DNA of 21,351 nucleotides from CAZHMN01 sp964533705 (GTDB lineage: Bacteria > Electryoneota > B3-LCP). The notes under the pieces were generated by a model. It saw only the letters and a list, made by a program, of their open reading frames with translations. It was not told the origin of the DNA and did no database searches. The stretch lies in NCBI GenBank assembly GCA_964533705.1, contig CAZHMN010000050.1, positions 1 to 21,351 of the forward strand. Reading direction: 5' to 3'. The translations under genes and the position numbers were made by a program. Shown here one piece after another: positions 14,606-20,969 of this stretch; position 1 is the stretch's first letter, and each line of letters opens with the position of its first letter.

Positions 14606-14864
14606 GCGGCAGCCCCAAAGGTCTTACGACTTGCTGCCGCAAATGATTGTCCTCGGGTGTGGTCAGAGACCCGGTTGGATAAACTGCGAAGCTGTATGAT
14701 GCCGCAGAATGAATTCTGCGGCTGAGACCGGTTTTAAAGTCGCTGATGCGACTTCGAATCCCGACGGGTCGGGATTTTAGTGCAGGTCTAAGCACCAGAC
14801 TTCAGTCTGGTGTTGGAAGGAATAGTGTTAGAGTTACATTTCGGTCACGGAATGTTCCGTGACC
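14606..14864. repeat. Cluster of about seven short-loop perfect hairpins
   Basis: Within 259 bases: GCGGCAGC/GCTGCCGC (14606-14640, 19-base loop); CGGGT/ACCCG (14654-14673); GCCGCAGAAT/ATTCTGCGGC (14701-14722, 2-base centre); AAGTCGC/GCGACTT (14737-14754, loop TGAT); AATCCCGAC/GTCGGGATT (14757-14776, 2-base centre); CACCAGACT/AGTCTGGTG (14793-14812, 2-base centre); GGTCACGGAA/TTCCGTGACC (14843-14864, 2-base centre). Stems are unrelated in sequence but share design. None is followed by a T-run, so they are not standard terminators. No gene is seen here. Confidence 0.8.
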
Positions 14865-14896
14865 ACCTAGGGAATTCATTGCATTCTGAATAACCG

Positions 14897-15196
14897 ATGT
14901 CTAATAAAATAAAGATCAAAGACGCTGCGGGCAGAACCTGGACCATCAAGAAAGTCCGTCGGGAGGAAGCAGAAGCGGAGGATTTTCAATTCTGGTATGA
15001 AGGACTCACCGGTGAGCAGCGGGTGGAGGCAGTTTCTGAGGCGCTTGCCGGATGCCTGAAGACACGAGGATTAGGTGGCTTACCAAGACTACGAAGAGTT
15101 CATCGCCGCATTAAACGCCCAGGGAGTGCGGTATCTGGTGATCGGCGCTCACGCCGTCGCGTTTCACGCACGTCCTCGAGCCACGAAGGATCTTGA
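14897..15196 (+). CDS. Small ORF upstream of, and overlapping, a nucleotidyltransferase gene
   Basis: Up to 99 residues. Residues 1-58 look like a real protein: charged, with 'FQFWYEGLTGEQRVEAVSEAL', which resembles the small proteins (about 75-85 aa) often encoded just before DUF6036/AbiEii-like nucleotidyltransferases. After residue 59 the frame overlaps the next gene by 122 bases and becomes arginine/serine-rich; 'GLPRLRRVHRRIKRP' (61-75) could be the true C-terminus of that family or a shadow of the other frame. A lost stop or an old frameshift may explain the overlap. Likely an antitoxin or partner by position; function unknown. Confidence 0.55.
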   Translation: MSNKIKIKDAAGRTWTIKKVRREEAEAEDFQFWYEGLTGEQRVEAVSEALAGCLKTRGLGGLPRLRRVHRRIKRPGSAVSGDRRSRRRVSRTSSSHEGS

Positions 15197-15537
15197 TATT
15201 TTACTGGAGCGCACACCGGCGAATGCTCGCAAGACGTTGGCGGCACTGCGAGAATTCTTCGGAGGCGCTGACTTAGGATACACGGTTGAAGATCTAATGG
15301 CCCCGGACTGGATCATTCAATTGGGGGTAGCCCCGGTCCGGATTGATCTTCAGACTGAGATATCAGGTTGTACCAATTTTACGGAGGCCTGGAAAAATCG
15401 GGTAGATGCTCATTTTGGTTCCATTCCCACTCATTACCTTGGATTAGATGATTTAATCCGTTCGAAGGAAGCGACTGGAAGGTTGCAGGATCGTGCTGAT
15501 GTGCGTATTCTGCGTCGTGCAAAGAGCCGACTACAGC
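15075..15537 (+). CDS. Nucleotidyltransferase-fold protein, DUF6036/AbiEii-like (3' end in gap)
   Basis: Cytoplasmic protein of the Pol-beta nucleotidyltransferase fold; relatives act as toxins or partners in toxin-antitoxin and phage-defence modules. From the GTG at 15075 it shows 'YLVIGAHAVAFHARPRATKDLDILL' (about 22-46), matching the G-x-A-x3-H-x2-PR-T-D-D pattern of the family, and a C-terminal 'GLDDLIRSKEATGRLQDRADVRIL' segment (about 124-147) typical of the end of these proteins. The GTG directly follows an in-frame TAG and has GAGG at a suitable distance. About 154 codons are visible before the N gap; relatives are about 150-180 residues, so little is missing. Translation through the Ns is meaningless. 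Confidence 0.8.
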
Positions 15538-15637
15538 NNNNNNNNNNNNNNNNNNNNNNNNNNNNNNNNNNNNNNNNNNNNNNNNNNNNNNNNNNNNNNN
15601 NNNNNNNNNNNNNNNNNNNNNNNNNNNNNNNNNNNNN
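15538..15637. other. Scaffold gap of 100 N
   Basis: Exactly 100 N, a conventional placeholder length, so the true size is unknown. The flanks (ending GACTACAGC, starting GAGAACTATAGC) share no overlap. It hides the end of the nucleotidyltransferase gene and possibly other repeats. The 47 bases after it, up to the nuoL ATG, hold no clear signal. Confidence 0.98.
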
Positions 15638-15684
15638 GAGAACTATAGCGAATATCCTAAACACATACGTCCATAAAATAATCA

Positions 15685-17685
15685 ATGCAACACGAAGCCA
15701 CGTCATTAAGCCATAGCATCCTCCTCTGGCTGATCCCTGCCTTTCCGCTGTTAGGAGTGCTGATCAACGGGCTTTTGGGCCGCAGGCAGAAAGAAGCCTT
15801 AGCCGGCGTTTTGGCCAGTGCGATGATGTTTCTGTCTTTCATCGTCTCCGGGATCGTCTTCTTTCAGCTTCTTAGGCTTTCCCCGGAAGCCCGCTCCCTG
15901 ACGCAGACCCTCTACACCTGGATGCACGTCGGGGATTTTTCCGCCGAGGTCAGCTTCATGATTGATCCGCTGTCTGCGGTCATGATTCTGGTGGTGTCCG
16001 GAGTGGGATTTTTGATTCACGTTTATTCCATCGGCTACATGAAGGGCGATCCGGGTGTGGTGCGGTATTTTACGCAGCTCAACCTGTTCGCCTTCTTCAT
16101 GTTGCTGCTGGTGATGGCGGATAATTACCTGCTGATGTTCGTCGGCTGGGAAGGCGTGGGGCTGTGCAGCTACCTGCTGATCGGCTTCTGGTACGAGGAC
16201 ATGGACAAAGCCATTGCCGGGAAGAAGGCTTTCGTGGTCAATCGCATCGGCGACTTCGGGTTTCTGCTGGCTATGATGCTGATCTTCGTGACCTTCGGAG
16301 CGCTGGATTTTGAGACCGTCTTCAGCCGGGCGGCGGGAATGCCCTACGGTTCCGGTGTAGTCACCGCCATTACGCTGCTGCTCTTCTTGGGTGCTACCGG
16401 CAAGTCGGCTCAGATTCCGCTCTATGTGTGGTTGCCCGACGCCATGGCCGGCCCGACGCCGGTGTCGGCCTTGATTCACGCCGCCACGATGGTCACGGCG
16501 GGCGTTTACATGGTGGCTCGATCCAATATTCTTTACACGCTGGCCCCTGTATCGCTGGCCGTTGTAGCTGGAATCGGCGCGGCCACGGCGATTTTCGCGG
16601 CGACCATCGGTCTGGCACAATTCGACATCAAGAAAGTGCTGGCTTATTCGACAGTATCGCAGTTGGGGTATATGTTCATGGCTTGCGGAGTGGGCGCTTT
16701 CGGAGCCGGAATCTTCCACCTGATGACGCACGCCTTCTTCAAGGCGCTGCTGTTTCTTGGATCAGGATCGGTCATTCATGCCATGCACCACTACTTCGAA
16801 AAGACGGGCACTCATAAAGAGACACTGAATGGGATTGATCCGGCGCAGGACATGCGCAATATGGGCGGATTGAAGCAGTATGTTCCGATTACCTACTGGA
16901 CTTTCCTGCTGGCGACCCTGGCCATCGCCGGCATCCCTATGTTTTCCGGGTTCTTCTCCAAGGATGAGATTTTATGGAAGGCGTTTTCTTCCGGGCATAC
17001 CACCGTCTGGTTGATCGGTGCGCTGGCTGCAGGATTAACCGCCTTTTACATGTTTCGGGCAGTTTATATGACTTTCCACGGCGATTTTAAGTCGAGCAAA
17101 GGGACTGAACATCCCCACGAATCCCCGCCGGTGATGACTGTTCCGCTGGTTATTCTGGCGGTTTTATCGGTCATCGGAGGTTACGTGGGCATCCCGCACG
17201 TTTTGGGGGGCGGCAACCACATCGAAGTCTGGTTTGAACCGGTTTTCGAAGAAGCGCATCACATTGCAACCTATGCCGCAGGCCATGAACTGCACAACGC
17301 AGGCATCGAGATGACGGTCATGTTGATCAGCATTGCCGTAGCTCTGCTGGGGATCGGGATCGCTTACCTGTTCTACCGCAAGAAGCCGGAGCTTCCGGAG
17401 AAGGTGGCGTCCGGAGCGGGTCCCCTGTACGACCTGGTTTATAACAAGTATTACGTGGATGAGGTATATGAAGCCAGCGTTGTCACTCCGATCCAGAAAA
17501 CCTCGGACTTCTTCCTGTGGCGTTTTTTCGACGTCAAAATAGTGGACGGGTTAGTGAACGGCACGGCCAAGCTGGTAGGTGCGGTTTCCGGTCAACTGCG
17601 CAAAGTGCAGACGGGTTTTGTGCAGAACTACGCCCTGGTGATGGCCGCGGCGGTGGTGGTGATTGTGCTGGTGGTGGTGTGGTAG
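15685..17685 (+). CDS. nuoL: NADH-quinone oxidoreductase subunit L
   Basis: 666-residue antiporter-like inner-membrane subunit of complex I that pumps protons, with the long lateral helix at its C-terminus. Key residues are visible: E156 in 'MFVGWEGVGLCSYLLIGFWY', K240 in 'LGATGKSAQIPLYVWLPDAM', H265 in 'VSALIHAATMVTAGVYMVAR', then 'FDIKKVLAYSTVSQLGYM'. A glycine- and histidine-containing loop (about 505-545) precedes the C-terminal helices; the last helix ends in a valine-rich run. Length is within the family range. The start is ATG 15685, without a visible ribosome site, after a scaffold gap. Its TAG stop is in phase with the following heptad repeats. Confidence 0.97.
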   Translation: MQHEATSLSHSILLWLIPAFPLLGVLINGLLGRRQKEALAGVLASAMMFLSFIVSGIVFFQLLRLSPEARSLTQTLYTWMHVGDFSAEVSFMIDPLSAVMILVVSGVGFLIHVYSIGYMKGDPGVVRYFTQLNLFAFFMLLLVMADNYLLMFVGWEGVGLCSYLLIGFWYEDMDKAIAGKKAFVVNRIGDFGFLLAMMLIFVTFGALDFETVFSRAAGMPYGSGVVTAITLLLFLGATGKSAQIPLYVWLPDAMAGPTPVSALIHAATMVTAGVYMVARSNILYTLAPVSLAVVAGIGAATAIFAATIGLAQFDIKKVLAYSTVSQLGYMFMACGVGAFGAGIFHLMTHAFFKALLFLGSGSVIHAMHHYFEKTGTHKETLNGIDPAQDMRNMGGLKQYVPITYWTFLLATLAIAGIPMFSGFFSKDEILWKAFSSGHTTVWLIGALAAGLTAFYMFRAVYMTFHGDFKSSKGTEHPHESPPVMTVPLVILAVLSVIGGYVGIPHVLGGGNHIEVWFEPVFEEAHHIATYAAGHELHNAGIEMTVMLISIAVALLGIGIAYLFYRKKPELPEKVASGAGPLYDLVYNKYYVDEVYEASVVTPIQKTSDFFLWRFFDVKIVDGLVNGTAKLVGAVSGQLRKVQTGFVQNYALVMAAAVVVIVLVVVW

Positions 17686-17696
17686 CTGTTGGCATT
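17679..17696 (+). repeat. 18-bp contig-end overlap, left copy
   Basis: GTGGTAGCTGTTGGCATT is the last sequence before the second N gap and is identical to the first 18 bases after it (17797-17814). It contains the nuoL stop. This pattern is expected when two contigs overlap but are joined with placeholder Ns. Confidence 0.9.
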
Positions 17697-17796
17697 NNNN
17701 NNNNNNNNNNNNNNNNNNNNNNNNNNNNNNNNNNNNNNNNNNNNNNNNNNNNNNNNNNNNNNNNNNNNNNNNNNNNNNNNNNNNNNNNNNNNNNNN
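17697..17796. other. Scaffold gap of 100 N, probably artificial
   Basis: Exactly 100 N flanked by the same 18 bases. The real genome most likely has one copy and no missing sequence, giving the nuoL stop followed directly by the heptad array. Confidence 0.95.
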
Positions 17797-17800
17797 GTGG

Positions 17801-17842
17801 TAGCTGTTGGCATTCAGCAATCAGAGGTCAGCGTTTAGAAAC
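17801..17842 (+). repeat. Heptad array after nuoL, in phase with its stop codon
   Basis: TAGCTGT TGGCATT CAGCAAT CAGAGGT CAGCGTT TAGAAAC: six 7-nt units. In the phase NNNNYAG the nuoL stop TAG closes the first unit (GTGGTAG), followed by CTGTTGG, CATTCAG, CAATCAG, AGGTCAG, CGTTTAG. A further small hairpin, GCGAAG/CTTCGC, lies at 17863-17880 before the HepT gene. Confidence 0.8.
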
Positions 17843-17940
17843 TATTTAATCGGGGTCGCCTGGCGAAGCCATCACTTCGCGGAAAACCCTGTTGCAACAT
17901 ACAATGCCTTCAGCCAAGAAAGGCATAAAGGCAGTTGCTT

Positions 17941-18345
17941 ATGCGTTTAGACTTTACCTCCTTAGAAAAAGCACTGGATAGCCTGCATCGTGGCATTCAG
18001 CGATCTCAACAAGCACCGAAAGATGAGGAGTTGCGCGATGCGGTCATCAAGCGTTTCGAGTACACTTACGAGCTTTGCTGGAAGATGCTCAAGCGCCAGC
18101 TCGAGCTTGAATCGCCGACTCCTTCGCTGGTTGATGCTCTTTCGTTTCGCGATGTTCTGCGCGAGGCTGCACAGGTTGGCATTTTGAAGGATATTGAACG
18201 CTGGATGGATTACCGCGAAATGCGCAATATAACGTCTCACACCTACGACGATGCGAAAGCTCGCAGCGTATATGACGCGGCGGTCGAATTCTACAACGAC
18301 GCTTCCGCCCTTTTGAAGGCTCTGGAAGGCAGGAGTCATGATTAA
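17941..18345 (+). CDS. HepT-type HEPN toxin (HI0074-like)
   Basis: 134-residue all-helical HEPN protein; relatives are RNases neutralised by AMP addition from a partner MntA. The diagnostic RX4HXY motif is present: R95-N-I-T-S-H100-T-Y102, within 'YREMRNITSHTYDDAKA'. The N-terminal 'FEYTYELCWKMLKRQLE' (about 39-55) is typical of the HI0074 branch. A TTG at 17935 could add two residues, but ATG 17941 has AAAGG about 9 bases upstream and was chosen. It overlaps the next gene by 8 bases. The pair sits between nuoL and nuoM on the same strand, so it may be read from the complex I transcript. Confidence 0.9.
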   Translation: MRLDFTSLEKALDSLHRGIQRSQQAPKDEELRDAVIKRFEYTYELCWKMLKRQLELESPTPSLVDALSFRDVLREAAQVGILKDIERWMDYREMRNITSHTYDDAKARSVYDAAVEFYNDASALLKALEGRSHD

Positions 18346-18655
18346 CCTCGAGCCGGACTGTCTGGAGACCGTTAAACGTATCCTGGCTGAACACATTCCG
18401 GAGTTTGACGTCTTGGCTTTTGGTTCCAGACTGAATCCCAGCGTCAAGGAGTTCTCCGACCTCGATCTCGTTGTCATGACGAACCAGCCCCTACCTATTC
18501 GGCGCCGTGCCCGGCTGATGGAGGCACTTTCCGAATCTGATCTACCCATCAAGGTGGACGTGGTGGATTGGGCGACGACTGATGAAAATTTCCGCGCCAT
18601 TATTCGTCAGAGGATGGAAATCGTGCAGAAAGGTGCGAAAAAAACTGCTATTTAG
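18338..18655 (+). CDS. MntA-type minimal nucleotidyltransferase antitoxin (HI0073-like)
   Basis: 105-residue cytoplasmic Pol-beta fold enzyme; relatives transfer AMP to the active-site tyrosine of HepT and so neutralise it. The GSX10DXD signature is exact: G29-S30, then ten residues, D41-L-D43 in 'AFGSRLNPSVKEFSDLDLVV'. Length is normal for the minimal family. The ATG overlaps the HepT gene end, as is usual for this pair. Catalytic residues are intact, so the system is probably active. The 337 bases from its stop to nuoM hold hairpins (18784-18854) and a heptad array, with no gene seen. Confidence 0.9.
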   Translation: MINLEPDCLETVKRILAEHIPEFDVLAFGSRLNPSVKEFSDLDLVVMTNQPLPIRRRARLMEALSESDLPIKVDVVDWATTDENFRAIIRQRMEIVQKGAKKTAI

Positions 18656-18783
18656 ATGTAACACTATACTTCTGGCGTGTTATTAACCTCTCAATGACAA
18701 TATTGAAAATAGTCCATAACGGCCAGGGAAAATATAGTGGATTGCTGCACACTTAGTAAGTCAAGAGGATTGCTCATTGATGT

Positions 18784-18809
18784 GCTGTTGGGTCTCAGCA
18801 CCCGACAGC
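18784..18809. repeat. Hairpin related to the 14654-14673 hairpin
   Basis: GCTGTTGGGT (18784-18793) pairs with ACCCGACAGC (18800-18809) with one G-T pair and a 6-base loop. Its reverse complement carries TCGGGTG...GAGACCC, the same core as at 14653-14671 in the other orientation, so the two may be copies of one dispersed element. Confidence 0.6.
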
Positions 18810-18830
18810 CTCGATCATGTTCAGTCTTGA

Positions 18831-18854
18831 CCGTCAGGTACGGAGACCTGACGG
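18831..18854. repeat. Perfect 9-bp hairpin CCGTCAGGT/ACCTGACGG
   Basis: Nine-base perfect stem with a 6-base loop (ACGGAG), 21 bases after the previous hairpin. No T-run follows. Same short-loop design as the 14606-14864 cluster. Confidence 0.65.
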
Positions 18855-18964
18855 CAGATGAAGGGCTTATTAACCGGCCAGAGAAAAAGCTTCCAATAGG
18901 TACAGAGATCTGGACGATTTAGAGAATTTAGATTAGCCAGAAAAAATAAACTTGGTTCAAATCC

Positions 18965-18992
18965 TCAGTAGCCAATAAACAATAGTTAATAC
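18965..18992 (+). repeat. Four-unit heptad array abutting the nuoM start codon
   Basis: TCAGTAG CCAATAA ACAATAG TTAATAC, then ATG at 18993. The units are more AT-rich than elsewhere, pattern NCARTAR. No Shine-Dalgarno sequence is present; the repeats occupy the whole site where it would be. Confidence 0.65.
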
Positions 18993-20468
18993 ATGCTGTC
19001 CTGGATTATCTTCATACCCATGATTGCGGCGGGCGTGATCCTGCTGCTGCCCAAGGAAAACAAGAGCCTGATTCGCGGAGTGGCACTGGTCGCCACGCTG
19101 CTGGATTTCATCCTCTGCATTCCGCTGTACTTCGGTTTCGACCCGCACACGGCCGCGCCGCAGTTTGAGGAGATCATAGCCTGGATTCCCGGCATCGGTT
19201 CGAGCTATCACATCGGCGTGGACGGCATCAGCTTCTGGCTGGTGCTGCTGACGACTTTTTTGGGGCCACTCTGCATTCTGGGCTCCTGGGGGCCGATCCA
19301 GAAACGGATTAAGGAATACCACTTCGCCTTCCTCTTTCTGCAAACCGGCATGATCGGCGTCTTCTGCGCGCTGGATTTAGTGCTCTTCTACGTCTTCTGG
19401 GAAGTGATGCTGGTGCCGATGTACCTGCTGATCGGTGTGTGGGGCGGGCCGCAGCGCATCTACGCGGCGGTCAAGTTCTTCCTCTACACCATGGTCGGAT
19501 CGGTGCTGATGCTGGTCGCCATTCTGTGGCTCTATTTCAACAGCGCCGACCCGGTGACGGGACTGCGCACCTTCGACCTTTTGCAGATCTACGAAGCGGG
19601 CAAGCCGCCGCTCCAGGCGCAGCTCTGGCTCTTCGCCGCCTTCGGCTTGGCCTTTGCCATCAAGGTGCCCATGTTCCCCTTCCACACCTGGCTGCCGGAT
19701 GCTCACGTCGAAGCTCCCACGGCCGGTTCGGTGATCCTGGCCGGGGTTCTGCTGAAGATGGGGACTTACGGTTTCCTGCGCTTCGCCATGCCGCTTTTCC
19801 CCGATGCGGCTATTCAGTTCGTGCCGGTTATATCGGTGCTGGCCATCATCGGCATTATATACGGAGCGCTGGTTTCCATGGTGCAGCCCGATATGAAGAA
19901 GCTGGTGGCCTATTCGTCGGTCTCGCACTTAGGCTTCGTCATGCTGGGCATGTTCGCCTTGAATCAGCAGGGGGTGTCGGGCAGCATCATGCAGATGCTG
20001 AATCACGGCGTCTCCACCGGGGCGCTCTTCTTTCTGGTCGGCGTGATCTACGATCGGCGCCACACCCGCATGATCAAGGATTACGGCGGGCTGGCAAAGG
20101 TGATGCCAAAATACGCCACCGTCTTCATTATCGTGGCCCTGTCGTCCATCGGGCTGCCGGGGTTAAACGGTTTCGTGGGAGAATTTTTAATCCTGTTGGG
20201 GACGTTCAAATCCAACTGGCTTTACGCCGCCTTCGCCGCAACGGGCGTGATCTTCGCGGCTGTTTACCTGTTGTGGCTCATCCAGCGGGTGTTCTACGGG
20301 CCGCTGGACAAAGACGAGAATAAAGATCTCCAGGATCTGACCCTACGGGAGAAATTCGTGCTCTTTCCGCTGGTGATTATGATTATCGTCATGGGAGTTT
20401 ATCCGCAATTGTTCCTGTCGAAAATGGAAGAGTCGGTCAGGGTGTTCCTGGAGAATATGCCGAAGTAA
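18993..20468 (+). CDS. nuoM: NADH-quinone oxidoreductase subunit M
   Basis: 491-residue antiporter-like inner-membrane proton-pumping subunit of complex I. Key residues are visible: E137 in 'LFYVFWEVMLVPMYLLIGVWG', K224 in 'FAIKVPMFPFHTWLPDAHVEAPT' and the 'LVAYSSVSHLGFVMLG' segment before the later channel. Length is normal (about 480-510) and the frame is intact. It is separated from nuoL by the MntA-HepT pair, hairpins and heptads. nuoN, usually next, is not found in the 0.9 kb after it. Start ATG 18993 has no ribosome site. Confidence 0.98.
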   Translation: MLSWIIFIPMIAAGVILLLPKENKSLIRGVALVATLLDFILCIPLYFGFDPHTAAPQFEEIIAWIPGIGSSYHIGVDGISFWLVLLTTFLGPLCILGSWGPIQKRIKEYHFAFLFLQTGMIGVFCALDLVLFYVFWEVMLVPMYLLIGVWGGPQRIYAAVKFFLYTMVGSVLMLVAILWLYFNSADPVTGLRTFDLLQIYEAGKPPLQAQLWLFAAFGLAFAIKVPMFPFHTWLPDAHVEAPTAGSVILAGVLLKMGTYGFLRFAMPLFPDAAIQFVPVISVLAIIGIIYGALVSMVQPDMKKLVAYSSVSHLGFVMLGMFALNQQGVSGSIMQMLNHGVSTGALFFLVGVIYDRRHTRMIKDYGGLAKVMPKYATVFIIVALSSIGLPGLNGFVGEFLILLGTFKSNWLYAAFAATGVIFAAVYLLWLIQRVFYGPLDKDENKDLQDLTLREKFVLFPLVIMIIVMGVYPQLFLSKMEESVRVFLENMPK

Positions 20469-20473
20469 CACGA

Positions 20474-20501
20474 AGAATTCAGGAGCCAGAATTCAGAAGG
20501 G
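20474..20501 (+). repeat. Four-unit heptad array after nuoM
   Basis: AGAATTC AGGAGCC AGAATTC AGAAGGG, beginning five bases after the nuoM stop. Words match those after nuoK. The next 27 bases include GGGG about 9 bases before the ATG of the 56-aa gene. Confidence 0.85.
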
Positions 20502-20528
20502 GAAAAATAAAAATCGGGGTAAACAGAT

Positions 20529-20699
20529 ATGAGCGACGAAGAAAAAGCCGTATGCGGTCATAATGTCGCCCAACCTCTGGTCGGCGTTATCTGGGTGATC
20601 GGCTGGTGGTTCACCATCGGCTTCTGCAAGCTGGTCTGGTGGAAGGCGATTATTGCCGTGGTGTTCTGGGCGTATTACCTTGGAGCGGCGCTGAAGTAG
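20529..20699 (+). CDS. 56-residue tryptophan-rich small membrane protein
   Basis: Not recognised. After a short polar N-terminus (MSDEEKAVCGHNVAQ) come two likely membrane helices (about 16-36 and 39-55) joined by a Lys-Leu-Val-Trp-Trp-Lys turn. Five tryptophans cluster at helix ends (W22, W26, W27, W37, W38, plus W47), with Cys9 and Cys33. A GGGG-containing ribosome site lies about 9 bases upstream of ATG 20529. It follows nuoM by 60 bases on the same strand, so a role with complex I or the membrane is possible but only by position. It is below common ORF length cut-offs. Its stop TAG is in phase with the following heptads. Confidence 0.7.
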   Translation: MSDEEKAVCGHNVAQPLVGVIWVIGWWFTIGFCKLVWWKAIIAVVFWAYYLGAALK

Positions 20700-20755
20700 C
20701 CGTTGGCCGTTAGCCGTTAGCAGGTAGCAGTTAGCGGTTGGCGGTTGGCGGTTTT
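20700..20755 (+). repeat. Eight-unit heptad array starting directly at a stop codon
   Basis: CCGTTGG CCGTTAG CCGTTAG CAGGTAG CAGTTAG CGGTTGG CGGTTGG CGGTTTT: 56 bases, eight units, beginning with the first base after the TAG stop. The stop itself completes a unit of the same pattern (GAAGTAG). It is the longest array in the window. Confidence 0.9.
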
Positions 20756-20770
20756 GATAATTGTCTGAAT

Positions 20771-20825
20771 CACAGATTCGCAAAGATTAAACGGATTTCG
20801 CAGATACCCACAGCAGAGCTGTGGG
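20771..20825 (+). repeat. 10-nt periodic repeat and adjoining hairpin
   Basis: CACAGATTCG CAAAGATTAA ACGGATTTCG CAGATA (20771-20806) shows a period of 10 built on a GATT core. It runs directly into a perfect 8-bp hairpin CCCACAGC/GCTGTGGG with loop AGA (20807-20825). No gene is seen here. Confidence 0.55.
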
Positions 20826-20843
20826 GCACTTGCCCAGTGAATT

Positions 20844-20892
20844 GATCCCCCTGCTCCTCTTAATAAGGGGGAGACCGAAGGTCGGGGGGATC
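20844..20892. repeat. Nested palindromic element with GATCCCCC/GGGGGATC ends
   Basis: Outer inverted repeat GATCCCCC (20844-20851) and GGGGGATC (20885-20892), with an inner stem CCCCCT/AGGGGG around a TTAATA loop (20847-20871). It resembles a class of dispersed 'CCCCCTTAATAAGGGGG' repeats I know from other bacterial genomes. The remaining bases to 20969 hold no clear signal. Confidence 0.6.
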
Positions 20893-20969
20893 TTTTGAAA
20901 GGCACACTAAAACTTGATAGATCTGGACAAAGAAGTTGACCTTACCACACGGTTATCATAAGTAATCAC

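Noticed and set aside
14606..14640. Rho-independent terminator for nuoK
   Set aside because: The stem is good but has a long loop and no T-run on either strand.
14606..14864. CRISPR array reading of the hairpin cluster
   Set aside because: There is no repeated unit with fixed spacers; each palindrome has a different sequence and no cas genes are near.
15538..15716. Continuation of the nucleotidyltransferase protein through the N gap
   Set aside because: The residues are unknown and the frame after the gap is arbitrary; only 15075-15537 is supported.
15799..16731. A 310-residue minus-strand open frame within nuoL
   Set aside because: Shadow of nuoL: hydrophilic, His/Gln/Arg-rich low-complexity product and no family features.
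19439..20323. A 294-residue plus-strand open frame inside nuoM in another frame
   Set aside because: Arg/Ala/Gly-rich shadow of nuoM; the nuoM frame is fully conserved.
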